64,000 bases of DNA from Maritimibacter harenae. GTDB taxonomy: Bacteria; Pseudomonadota; Alphaproteobacteria; Rhodobacterales; Rhodobacteraceae. The position numbers and the translations under genes were made by a program. Shown here one piece after another: positions 48,978 through 57,799 of this stretch (the stretch's first letter is position 1; each line of letters starts with the position of its first letter). The DNA is taken from assembly GCF_009882975.1 (NCBI RefSeq), contig NZ_WTUX01000011.1, positions 361,362-425,361 on the forward strand, read 5' to 3'. The notes under the pieces were generated by a model. It worked only from the letters and a program-made list of their open reading frames with translations. It made no database searches and had not been told where the DNA came from.

Positions 48978-49063
48978 GCCCGAGTGGCGGAATGGTAGAC
49001 GCAGGGGATTCAAAATCCCCCGGTAGCAATACCGTGTCGGTTCGAGTCCGACCTCGGGCACCA
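48978..49063 (+). tRNA. tRNA-Leu (anticodon CAA)
   Basis: Acceptor GCCCGAG/CTCGGGC, anticodon loop TTCAAAA between GGGGA and TCCCC, long variable arm, T-loop GTTCGAGTC, encoded CCA. Confidence 0.97.
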
Positions 49064-50038
49064 CCCACGCCTTGATCCCCGATGCAACCTGCGCGCGCGG
49101 GCCGTGCGTGCCATTTGGTCGCGCGGATGCCCGTTTCCCGGGCCTTGATTCGGCCCACTGCCGTTCGGGTGGGCAACGAATCCGAATAGGTGGCCGCGGA
49201 ATCCGCGGATTGATAACCAGTTGTAAACTTTCGCACGTTCGGCTGGCATGGCCCGTGCAAGGGCCGGAAATCCTTCCCGTCGACGCGCCGCGGGGCTCCA
49301 AGTGTTGCGAAAAGTGAAACAATCGGGCGGGTGCGGTTCCTGTGCGGGATGGCCCGAATTTCAACAATCACTGTGAAAAGTGGGGTATGCCGCGCCGGCT
49401 GCCCCCACACGTGAAGGTAGAATTTTGTGCGCAACGGGAAACAACGGTCCCGCGCGCCGCTCTGCCTCGATCACGCCGCCGAGAGCTGCATTCACCGTTT
49501 CGTCCAATGCTCCGTGAAAGCCGCGTGAGAATTCCCTTTTTCGGTCACGGGGTTGGGGCTACCGTCAAGAAGCCCAACTGGGGGGCGATGTCTGCAAGGC
49601 CACGGGGGCGGCCGCACACGAAATCCACGGTTCGCCGTGGGGTGAAGGTGTGCGCCGATCGTCCTTCGACGGTCAGCGAGCAGGGCGGACGCGCGTGCGG
49701 GATCGGGGGGTTTCGTCACACACGTCAGGTCCTGCCAGGTTCCGAAAGGGCCTGATCTTTCCCCATTACGGCAGGGTGGCCAAGGGTGTGCGGTTCAATC
49801 CGTGGCTCCGCGATGTCGCACGTCGCTTGGGCGGGTAGGAACGCCATTGGTAAGGGGACATAGAAGACAATGCTGTCTTTGACGGAAGTGATTTTGATCG
49901 CCCGCGCAACGCGTGCCGGTTCACCCGGCCCGCGTTTCCCGAGTCTCCGACATTTTAATGGTTTCGGCACTGCCGCGAACATCAACGCGCCGACGGCCTG
50001 CCACGCCCGCCGCGGATTTGAGCAAGGGGAATACTGAA
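49064..50038. other. 975-bp intergenic region before the RTX/Hint gene
   Basis: I see no convincing gene. Visible: a 12-bp palindrome AATCCGCGGATT (about 49199-49210, in front of GATAACC), a GCCCAC/GTGGGC hairpin after the tRNA, and a short open frame 49870-50037 (55 codons) ending one base before the RTX start. The span probably holds the promoter and regulatory sites of the large gene. Confidence 0.5.
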
Positions 50039-53000
50039 ATGACCAACTACAGCCAAACCACCTGGCAACCGACCGGTGATTATCTTCTCGACTGGGATCT
50101 CACCGGTTCGGACGGGTCCGCAACCCTTGTCTCGTCCACCGCGGACGGGGACGTGGAGGTCACCGTCTCGACCCCGCAGAACGGGGCGGGGCAGGAATTC
50201 TCGCTCACCGGCGGCAAGCTCGAAAGCCGCGACAACGGGTCCGAAGAGGCGCGCACGGAAATCACCTTCGACACCGGCGTGACGGACGTGAACTTCCAGA
50301 TCGAGGACGTCGACAGCAGCATCAGCGGCGGGTCGGGCGATTTCGACGACAAGATCACGATCCTGGCCTACGACGCGCAGGGCAACCTGGTTCCGGTCAC
50401 CTTCGACACGACCTGGGCGCACGAGGTGGACGGTAATTCGGTCGAGGGCGACGGCAACCCGGACGCCTACTGCGGCACCGACGGCGACAACGTGACGGTC
50501 CACATCGCCGGCCCGATCGTGAAGCTGGTCATCCTGCACGACAACGGCTCGGACGCGCCGGAAAGCGGCAAGATCCTGGTCACGGACCTGGGCTTCAACG
50601 CACCGGATGCCTGCGAGACCGTCCCCGACGGGATCGTGCAGAACGATGACGACGGCGACGTGATCGACGAATCCTACGATGGCGATCCGGACGGCGACTT
50701 CATCGACAACGATGATGCGCTCCTGCCCGGCGAGGTGGGGGACGACGACATCGTCTACGCGATGGGCGGCGATGACGAAATCTATGCGGGCGCGGGCGAC
50801 GACGAGGTCTACGCCGGCGCGGGCGACGACTACGCCGAGGGTGGCGCGGGCGACGACCTGATCCGCGGCGACAGCGAAACGCGCGAGGGCGACGTGGGCG
50901 GCGATGGCTGCGAAGTCACCTCGAACGCCGGCAACGACGTGCTTCTCGGCGGCGACGGCGAGGACACGATCTACGGCGAAGGCGGCGACGACTACATCGA
51001 CGGCGGCGCGGACGACGACATCCTCTACGGTGACAATGGCGGGCCCGGCGGCGGCACGCCCGAGACGATCACGATCGATTTCAACGACCTGTCCTCCGGC
51101 GACCTGGTGTCGAACCAGTATGACGGGCTCACCATCTCGAGCACGTCGGGCGCCAACCCGGCGATGATCTTCGACACCGACAACGCGACGGGCGGCGACG
51201 AGGACCTGGCGACGGACAACCTGGGCAACGTGCTCATCCTGTCGGAGGACGGCGATTCCAGCGATCCGGACGACAACCAGGGCGGCGGCACGCTGGTCTT
51301 CGAATTCGACGGCCCCGTGACCGTCGACAGCCTGACCTTCCTCGACAACGACGAGGGCCCGGCAATCATCGAGTTCTACGATGCCGACGGCAACGTGGTG
51401 GCGCCCGCGATCTCTTCGGGCCCGACCGCGCCCGAGGCGCAGCTCGTGCAGACCATCGGCGTCTCCGGCGTGACGAAGATGACGGTGACGCTCGAGGGCT
51501 CCGCCGCGCTCGACAACCTGGTCTACACCACCGACGGCGACGATTGCGAAGCCGGCCCGGACGGCGATGACACGATCCTCGGCGGCACCGGTGACGACCT
51601 GATCTACGGCGAAGGCGGCAATGACACGATCATCGGCGGCGAGGGCGTGGACACCGCCTATGGCGGCGCGGATCGCGACACGTTCATCGGCGGCAACGAT
51701 GGCGACTACGTCCACGGCAACACCGAGGGCGACGACTTCGACACGCTCGACCTGTCCGACAGCGGCCCGGCGCGCTTCAAGGACGGCACCGTCACGAACG
51801 ACGCGGACGGCGACTCCATCTCCGGCACGATCGAATTCCTCGACGGCGACGGCAATGTCACCGGCGAAATGGAGTTCGAGGAGATCGAAGAGGTCATCTT
51901 CGGCAATTACAACGAGGACCCGGACGCGGTGGACGACACCGCGACCACGACCGAGGACAACGCGGTCGAGATCGACCTGCTCGCCAACGACAGCGACCCG
52001 GACAACGACACGCTGACCGTCATCGACAACAGCGACCCGTCGAACGGGAGCGTCACGGACAACGGTGACGGAACCTTCACCTACACGCCCGACGGCGGCT
52101 TCACCGGGACCGACACCTTCACCTACACGGTGAGCGATGGAAACGGCGGCACCGACACGGCGACCGTCACGGTCGTCGTGAACGAGGGCGAGACCCCCAA
52201 CACGGTGAACGCGGTCGACGACAATTACGAGATCGACGAGGATACGACGCTGATCGTGGACCTGACCGCGAACGACTCGGACCCAGAGGGCGACGATTTC
52301 GAGGTCACCTCGGTCGGCACCCCGTCGAACGGCACCGCGACGCTGAACGCGGACGGGACGGTGACCTACAAGCCGAACCCGGATTACACCGGCACCGACA
52401 GCTTCACCTACACCGTGACCGACGAGAACGGGGCGACAGATACCGCCACCGTGACCCTGTCGATGGAGCCGGTGAACGATCGGCCGGACGCGGAAGACGA
52501 CGTGCGCGTCACCGACAGCACCGATCCGCTTGTGATCGACGTGATCGCCAACGACAAGGATGCGGACGGCGACACGCTGACCGTGACCGATGTCACCACG
52601 CCGAGCTTCGGCACCGTGGTCGACAACGGCGACGGCACCGTGACCTACGATCCGGACGAGGACTTCGTCGGGACCGACACGTTCGAATACTCGATCACCG
52701 ACGGCAACGGCGGCACCGACACGGCGACCGTCACGGTGGTGGTGAACGGCGACGGCGGCATGAACTCGGTCGTCGCGCGCAACGACAGCGACGAGACGGT
52801 CGAGACCGACCCGGTCGTCATCGACGTGCTGGCCAACGATACGGACCCGCAGGGTGACACGTTCAGCGTGGTCTCGAACACCGATCCGTCCAACGGCTCG
52901 GTGACCGACAACGGGGACGGCACCTTCACCTACACGGCCGACGAGGGCTTCACCGGCACCGACCAGTTCACCTACACGATCCAGGACGATCAGGGCGCGA

Positions 53001-55942
53001 CCGATACCGCCACCGTGACGGTCGAGGTGACGGCCGACGGCGTGAACACCGTCGATGCGATCAACGACACGGCGACGACCACCCAGGACACCGACGTGGT
53101 CGTGAACGTGCTGGCCAACGATACGGACCCGGACGGCGACAGCTTCGGCGTGATCGCGAACACCGACCCGTCCAACGGCACGGTCGTGGACAATGGCGAC
53201 GGGACGTTCACCTACACGCCCGACGCGGGCTACACCGGGACCGACAGCTTCACCTACACGATCGAGGACGATCGCGGGGCGACGGACACGGCGACGGTCA
53301 CCGTCTCGGTCGACATGGGCGCGCCCAACTCGGTCGACGCGGTCGATGACAGCTATGGCATCGACGAGGACACGACGCTGATCGTGGACCTGCGCGCCAA
53401 CGACTCCGACCCCGAGGGCGACGACTTCGACGTGATCTCGGTCGGCACGCCCGCCAACGGCACGGCGACGCTCCTGGCCGACGGCACGGTGAAATACATG
53501 CCGAACCCGGACTTCAGCGGCACCGACACCTTCACCTACACGGTCGAGGACGCCCAGGGGGCGACCGACACGGCCACGGTGACGATCGACGTGGCCCCGG
53601 TGAACGACGACCCGGATGCGGAGGATGACGTGCGCGTCACCGACGCGGACACGCCCGTGACCTTCGATCCCAGGGTGAACGACACCGATGCCGACGGGGA
53701 CACGCTCACGGTCACGACGATCGGCACGCCGACGAACGGCTCGCTCACCGACAACGGGGACGGTACCTACACCTACGCGCCGGATACCGATTTCGAAGGC
53801 ACCGACACGTTCGACTACACGATCACCGATGGCAACGGCGGCACGGACACCGCGACCGTCACCATCGTGGTGCGCCCGGACGGCGGCGGCGAGGATCAGC
53901 CGCCGGTGGCCCGTGACGACACCGCGAAGACGCCGATCAACGCCTCGGTCGTGATCCCGGTGCTCGCCAACGACAGCGACCCGGACGGCGACGACGCCAA
54001 CCTCGTGGTCACCGATGCGACCGCGTCGGAAGGCTCCGTCGTGGTCAACTCGGACGGCACGCTGACCTATACGCCCACGGTGGATGGCTACGTGACCATC
54101 GACTACACGATCGAGGACGAGGACGGGCTGACCGACACGGCGACCGTCACCGTGCTGGTCAACGACGGCATCGTCGAGGGCACGGCCGGCGACGACGACA
54201 TCGACACCACCTACACAGGTGATCCGGAGGGCGACATGGTCGACGCCGGGGACAACATCTTCCCGGGCAAGGCCGAAGACGACGACATCATCGAGGCCTA
54301 CGGCGGCGACGACACGATCCACGCCGGGGAGGGCGATGACGAGGTCTACGCCGGCGACGGGGACGACGTGGTCTTCGGCGAAGCCGGCGACGATGAAATC
54401 TACGGCGGCAACGGGTCGGACACGGTAAGCGGTGGCGACGGCAACGACGTCATCGACACCTCGGCGGCCACAGAGGCTTCCGATTACGGCTTCGCCCCCG
54501 GCGAGACGGTCGACAACTGGCCGTTCAGCCCGCTCACCCCGGCGCAGCTCGTGCCGGTGGACGACGATCCCGACAACGACAAGGACGTGGTCGATGGCGG
54601 CGCGGGGGATGACCTCATCCGCACCGGCGACGACGCGGACATCATCAAGGGCGGGACCGGCAACGACAACATCGACGGTGGCCTCGACGACGACGACATC
54701 GAAGGCAACGAGGGCGACGATTACATCATCGGCGGCCACGGTTCGGACACCATCGATGGCGGCGCGGGCAACGACGAGATCTACGGCGGACTCGGCCCCT
54801 CGACGCCGGACATCCTCAACCTCGAGGACGACGCCTACCCGGTTGACGATTACGGCGACGCGGACGCCAACGATCCGACCAGCCCGATCCCGTCCTTCCT
54901 GGACCCGCGGCCGAACAACGGCATCGACGTGATCCACGGCGGCGACGGCAACGACGTGATCTACGGCCAGGACGACGATGACGTGCTCTACGGCGATGCC
55001 GGCAACGACTTCATCGATGGCGGGATCGACGACGACGAGATCTACGGCGGCGAAGGGGACGATGTCCTCTACGGCAACAAGGGCCAGGATCTCATCGACG
55101 GCGGGGCCGGGGCCGACGAGGCGTTCGGTGGCGACGATCGGGACCTCTTCATCAACGTCAACCCGGACGACTTCGTCGACGGCGGCGAGGGTGGCGACGA
55201 CTGGGATACGCTGGACCTGCGCGGCTCGCGGCCCGAGGACGGGCGCCTCGAGATCACCAAGGATGCCGACAACGAGGAAAACGGCTACGTCGAGTTCTTC
55301 AACGCGGCCGGCGAATCCACGGGCACGATGCGCTTCGTCAACATCGAGGACGTGGTGCCCTGCTTCACACCCGGCACGCTGATCGCGACGCCGAAGGGCG
55401 AAGTGCCGGTGGAAGAGCTGCGCGAGGGCGACCGGATCATCACCCGTGACAACGGCATCCAGGCGATCCGCTGGATCGGTCACAAGACGATGGACTGGAA
55501 GCTCCTCAACCGCCACCAGCATCTCAAGCCGGTGCTGATCAAGGCCGGCAGCCTGGGCAACAACCTGCCCGAGCGCGACATGCTCGTGTCGCCCAACCAC
55601 CGGATGCTGGTCGCCAACGACCGCACCGCGCTCTACTTCGACGAGCGCGAGGTCCTGGCGTCTGCCAAGCACCTGGTGGACAACAAGGGCGTCCAGACCG
55701 TCGACGTCCGGGACGTGACCTACATCCACTTCCTGTTCGATCACCACGAGGTCGTGCTGTCGGACGGCACGTGGTCGGAGAGCTTCCAGCCGGGCGACTA
55801 CTCGCTGAAGGGGATCGGCAACGCGCAGCGCCAGGAGCTGTTCGAGCTGTTCCCCGAACTGGAAACGCGCGAGGGGATCGATGATTTCACTGCCGCGCGT
55901 CGGATCCTGAAAAAGCACGAAGCGAAAATGCTTCGCGGCTGA
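50039..55942 (+). CDS. Giant RTX / cadherin-like repeat / Hint exoprotein
   Basis: 1967 residues from the ATG at 50039 (AAGGGGA upstream). Order: N-terminal beta-rich domain (1-215); calcium-binding RTX nonapeptides (about 237-334, e.g. GGDDEIYAGAGDD); a beta-sandwich-like insert (340-500, ITIDFNDLSSGDLVSNQ); RTX (504-560); eight cadherin/Ig-like repeats of about 93 residues (about 631-1376, each with LANDSDPDGD-type and FTYTVxDxxGxTDTATV segments); a long RTX block (1378-1704); and a Hint_2 domain from Cys1775 (VPCFTPGTLIAT, SPNHRML). The tail ends KKHEAKMLRG. Highly acidic, so secreted and calcium-dependent; probably a type I secretion substrate and adhesin. No secretion genes are in the window. 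Confidence 0.9.
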   Translation: MTNYSQTTWQPTGDYLLDWDLTGSDGSATLVSSTADGDVEVTVSTPQNGAGQEFSLTGGKLESRDNGSEEARTEITFDTGVTDVNFQIEDVDSSISGGSGDFDDKITILAYDAQGNLVPVTFDTTWAHEVDGNSVEGDGNPDAYCGTDGDNVTVHIAGPIVKLVILHDNGSDAPESGKILVTDLGFNAPDACETVPDGIVQNDDDGDVIDESYDGDPDGDFIDNDDALLPGEVGDDDIVYAMGGDDEIYAGAGDDEVYAGAGDDYAEGGAGDDLIRGDSETREGDVGGDGCEVTSNAGNDVLLGGDGEDTIYGEGGDDYIDGGADDDILYGDNGGPGGGTPETITIDFNDLSSGDLVSNQYDGLTISSTSGANPAMIFDTDNATGGDEDLATDNLGNVLILSEDGDSSDPDDNQGGGTLVFEFDGPVTVDSLTFLDNDEGPAIIEFYDADGNVVAPAISSGPTAPEAQLVQTIGVSGVTKMTVTLEGSAALDNLVYTTDGDDCEAGPDGDDTILGGTGDDLIYGEGGNDTIIGGEGVDTAYGGADRDTFIGGNDGDYVHGNTEGDDFDTLDLSDSGPARFKDGTVTNDADGDSISGTIEFLDGDGNVTGEMEFEEIEEVIFGNYNEDPDAVDDTATTTEDNAVEIDLLANDSDPDNDTLTVIDNSDPSNGSVTDNGDGTFTYTPDGGFTGTDTFTYTVSDGNGGTDTATVTVVVNEGETPNTVNAVDDNYEIDEDTTLIVDLTANDSDPEGDDFEVTSVGTPSNGTATLNADGTVTYKPNPDYTGTDSFTYTVTDENGATDTATVTLSMEPVNDRPDAEDDVRVTDSTDPLVIDVIANDKDADGDTLTVTDVTTPSFGTVVDNGDGTVTYDPDEDFVGTDTFEYSITDGNGGTDTATVTVVVNGDGGMNSVVARNDSDETVETDPVVIDVLANDTDPQGDTFSVVSNTDPSNGSVTDNGDGTFTYTADEGFTGTDQFTYTIQDDQGATDTATVTVEVTADGVNTVDAINDTATTTQDTDVVVNVLANDTDPDGDSFGVIANTDPSNGTVVDNGDGTFTYTPDAGYTGTDSFTYTIEDDRGATDTATVTVSVDMGAPNSVDAVDDSYGIDEDTTLIVDLRANDSDPEGDDFDVISVGTPANGTATLLADGTVKYMPNPDFSGTDTFTYTVEDAQGATDTATVTIDVAPVNDDPDAEDDVRVTDADTPVTFDPRVNDTDADGDTLTVTTIGTPTNGSLTDNGDGTYTYAPDTDFEGTDTFDYTITDGNGGTDTATVTIVVRPDGGGEDQPPVARDDTAKTPINASVVIPVLANDSDPDGDDANLVVTDATASEGSVVVNSDGTLTYTPTVDGYVTIDYTIEDEDGLTDTATVTVLVNDGIVEGTAGDDDIDTTYTGDPEGDMVDAGDNIFPGKAEDDDIIEAYGGDDTIHAGEGDDEVYAGDGDDVVFGEAGDDEIYGGNGSDTVSGGDGNDVIDTSAATEASDYGFAPGETVDNWPFSPLTPAQLVPVDDDPDNDKDVVDGGAGDDLIRTGDDADIIKGGTGNDNIDGGLDDDDIEGNEGDDYIIGGHGSDTIDGGAGNDEIYGGLGPSTPDILNLEDDAYPVDDYGDADANDPTSPIPSFLDPRPNNGIDVIHGGDGNDVIYGQDDDDVLYGDAGNDFIDGGIDDDEIYGGEGDDVLYGNKGQDLIDGGAGADEAFGGDDRDLFINVNPDDFVDGGEGGDDWDTLDLRGSRPEDGRLEITKDADNEENGYVEFFNAAGESTGTMRFVNIEDVVPCFTPGTLIATPKGEVPVEELREGDRIITRDNGIQAIRWIGHKTMDWKLLNRHQHLKPVLIKAGSLGNNLPERDMLVSPNHRMLVANDRTALYFDEREVLASAKHLVDNKGVQTVDVRDVTYIHFLFDHHEVVLSDGTWSESFQPGDYSLKGIGNAQRQELFELFPELETREGIDDFTAARRILKKHEAKMLRG
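51928..54170 (+). repeat. Eight in-frame ~280-bp repeats (cadherin/Ig-like) within the giant protein
   Basis: Units begin near 51930, 52210, 52485, 52770, 53050, 53335, 53615 and 53905. Units 6-7 are close copies of units 2-3 (IDEDTTLIVDLTANDSDPEG and RPDAEDDVRVTD types), so a four-unit block of about 1.1 kb seems to have been duplicated. Confidence 0.85.
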
Positions 55943-55951
55943 GGCAGCGGT

Positions 55952-55977
55952 CGGCCGGGGAAGGGAGGCCCCGGCCG
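55952..55977 (+). terminator. Hairpin after the RTX/Hint gene
   Basis: CGGCCGGGG pairs perfectly with CCCCGGCCG over an 8-nt loop, 10 bp after the stop. No T-run, so it may be a 3' stabiliser or Rho-assisted terminator. Confidence 0.55.
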
Positions 55978-56069
55978 GCGCCTAACCTGAAAGGGGAGGG
56001 GCTGCCCCCGGTCCATGTCGGATCGCGGTCGAGCATTGTTAACAAGTTCGTCGTTTCAGGGTTCAACGG

Positions 56070-56105
56070 ACAACCCCGTGGCAGCGCCGCGGGGTTGTTC
56101 TTGTC
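56070..56105 (+). terminator. Probable second terminator after the RTX/Hint gene
   Basis: ACAACCCCG and CGGGGTTGT form a 9-bp stem with an 11-nt loop, followed by TCTTGTC. Confidence 0.55.
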
Positions 56106-56482
56106 GCGGGGGCCATTGTCGCGGTGCAGGCTACGCCCGTGGGCGCCCGCCCGGTTCGCGTTGCGCGTCTGGCAACGGGACACCGTCGGTATTGGTGCCT
56201 AAACGTGATCAATGAGCGTCAAGTAGGCGCATTATATATTGAAAACAAAAGGAAAATTCCGTTTGATCGCCCTGTTCGGAGACTGCCGCGAGCGGGGCGT
56301 AATTCGGGCGAAAATGCGGCAAAAGCGTGGCGAGCCGCGCCGTGTGCCCTGTGAAACAAGGGGTTTCCCCAAGGGTAGTCCCGCATAATTTTCCCATTTT
56401 GCATCATATTTCGGGCACCATTCGCGGGTAGCGTGGATCAAAAGAATACCCCCTGACCCGTTCCTCAACCCAAGGACGCCCC

Positions 56483-57184
56483 ATGCTGTATTTCCGCTCT
56501 CCTGCCGCAGACAGCGACACGGATCTGGGCCTTGGCCTGACCGAGGCCCGGGACGGCCGCAGCACATCACCCCTGTCTACCTTTTCGACCACCGGCTTCG
56601 CGCCGTCCGTGGTGATCGACACCGCGCGCGGCAGCGTGCTGGCACGGGATCTGGAGCCGGGGGACAAGATCATCACCCGCGACCACGGGCTGGTGCCGGT
56701 GCGCTGGGTTGGCGAGAGCATGGAAGTCTACGACGGCGACGCGGCCGAGGACGGCTCGCCGCGCGGCCCCGTTCGGGTGAAGGCCGGCGCGCTCGGGACC
56801 GATCCCGATGCTGGCAACGTCGTCCTGAACGCCGGACACCGCGTGCTCGTGCGCAACCCGCTCAACGAACTCTACTTCGGCACCGACGAGGTGATCGCGG
56901 CCATCGGCGACCTGACGCACCTCGATGGTGTCGACGTCGTCCCGCGCTCGGTCATGCGCTTCCGTCACGTGCTGCTCGACACGCACGAACTGGTGCGCGC
57001 GAACGGCATCTGGGTGGAAAGCTTTGCGCCGGACATGTGGGCCATGCGCATCGGGTTTCCCGAGCAATGGGCGGACATCACCGAATGCCTGCCGCGCCTG
57101 CGTTACGAGAACGGTGAAGCGAACTACATCACGCCGCGCATGACGCTGGACGCCCGCGAAGCGCGCATGATGGACGCCGCCTGA
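56483..57184 (+). CDS. Stand-alone Hint-domain protein lacking the nucleophilic Cys
   Basis: 233 residues. The Hint_2 fold is recognisable: VVIDTARGSVLARDLEPGD, RDHGLVPVRWVGE, NAGHRVLVRNPLNELYFG and DTHELVRANGIWVESFAP line up with the Hint of the preceding giant protein. At the position of Cys1775 it has Gly38 (GFAPSV versus CFTPGT), so it cannot form the thioester. The C-terminal tail RMTLDAREARMM matches the giant's RRILKKHEAKML by position. No signal peptide. A relic or a regulator; function unknown. Confidence 0.82.
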   Translation: MLYFRSPAADSDTDLGLGLTEARDGRSTSPLSTFSTTGFAPSVVIDTARGSVLARDLEPGDKIITRDHGLVPVRWVGESMEVYDGDAAEDGSPRGPVRVKAGALGTDPDAGNVVLNAGHRVLVRNPLNELYFGTDEVIAAIGDLTHLDGVDVVPRSVMRFRHVLLDTHELVRANGIWVESFAPDMWAMRIGFPEQWADITECLPRLRYENGEANYITPRMTLDAREARMMDAA

Positions 57185-57193
57185 GCCGACGGT

Positions 57194-57799
57194 TCAGCTT
57201 GGCTGGCCCGCGCGCCAGTTTTTCCAATCTTCAGGTGTATCGAGGTCCGTGCGTGCATGGGCATAGGGCAGGCTGATCGGTCGGATCCGGTCCTGGTTGT
57301 CCTCGATGAGCGTGCGCGCCCCTTCGTCCCCTTCCAGTGACCGCAGCGCCGCGAAGTCGCGCGCCGGGAACACGACCGGGTGGCCCAGCTTCCCGTCCGC
57401 CGTGGCGCCCCGCAGGATCATGTCCCCGTCGAATTCGGCAAGCACGCGGCGCATGTCGTCGGTGGTTACGTCCGGCATGTCGGCCAAGACCACCATCACC
57501 GCCATCGCGCCCTCCGGCAGCGCCGTGATCCCGGCGGCGAGCGAGCGGGCCATGCCCTGGTCCGCGTCCGGCACCTCGACGGCCGCGATCGGCAGCGCGT
57601 CGATCAGGTCCCAGCGGGCCGGTGCGGCTTCGCGCGGCGGCAGGGTGACCAGCACCGGCTGCCCGGTGGCCAGCGCCGCCTCGATCCTGTCGCGCAGGAG
57701 CGGAACGCCGTCGACCTCTTCCATCAGCTTGTCACGCCCACCCATCCGCGACGACGCGCCCGCCGCCAGGATCAGGACCGGGAGCGCGACCGGCGTCAT
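57194..57799 (-). CDS. MobA/MocA-like nucleotidyltransferase
   Basis: 201 residues, NTP transferase fold. N-terminal LILAAGASSRMGGRDKL is the nucleotide-binding loop, and VLADMPDVT is the metal-binding Asp region. Family members (MocA, MobA, CoxM-accessory proteins) transfer CMP or GMP to molybdopterin; this would complement the cytidylylated cofactor needed by CoxSLM-type enzymes. Its start overlaps the livM end by four bases on the same strand, and the amino-acid transporter genes precede it. Confidence 0.87.
   Translation of the reverse strand: MTPVALPVLILAAGASSRMGGRDKLMEEVDGVPLLRDRIEAALATGQPVLVTLPPREAAPARWDLIDALPIAAVEVPDADQGMARSLAAGITALPEGAMAVMVVLADMPDVTTDDMRRVLAEFDGDMILRGATADGKLGHPVVFPARDFAALRSLEGDEGARTLIEDNQDRIRPISLPYAHARTDLDTPEDWKNWRAGQPS

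Larger units (their letters stand above)
55943..56482. other. 540-bp intergenic region between the giant protein and the small Hint gene
   Basis: No gene seen. Besides the hairpin at 55952 and the stem at 56070-56098, it holds an AT-rich island (about 56226-56265, with CATTATATATTG) that stands out from the GC-rich surroundings and is a likely promoter area for the downstream Hint gene. Confidence 0.45.

Noticed and set aside
49342-49755. Possible 137-codon gene in the gap after tRNA-Leu
   Set aside because: Arg- and Pro-rich composition, no ribosome site and no family resemblance; kept as non-coding.
49982-55918. 1978-codon open frame on the minus strand opposite the giant RTX gene
   Set aside because: Its product is a low-complexity Val/Asp/Arg/His-rich chain with no domain, as expected from the reverse strand of GC-rich acidic repeats. 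The plus-strand frame has clear RTX, cadherin-like and Hint domains.
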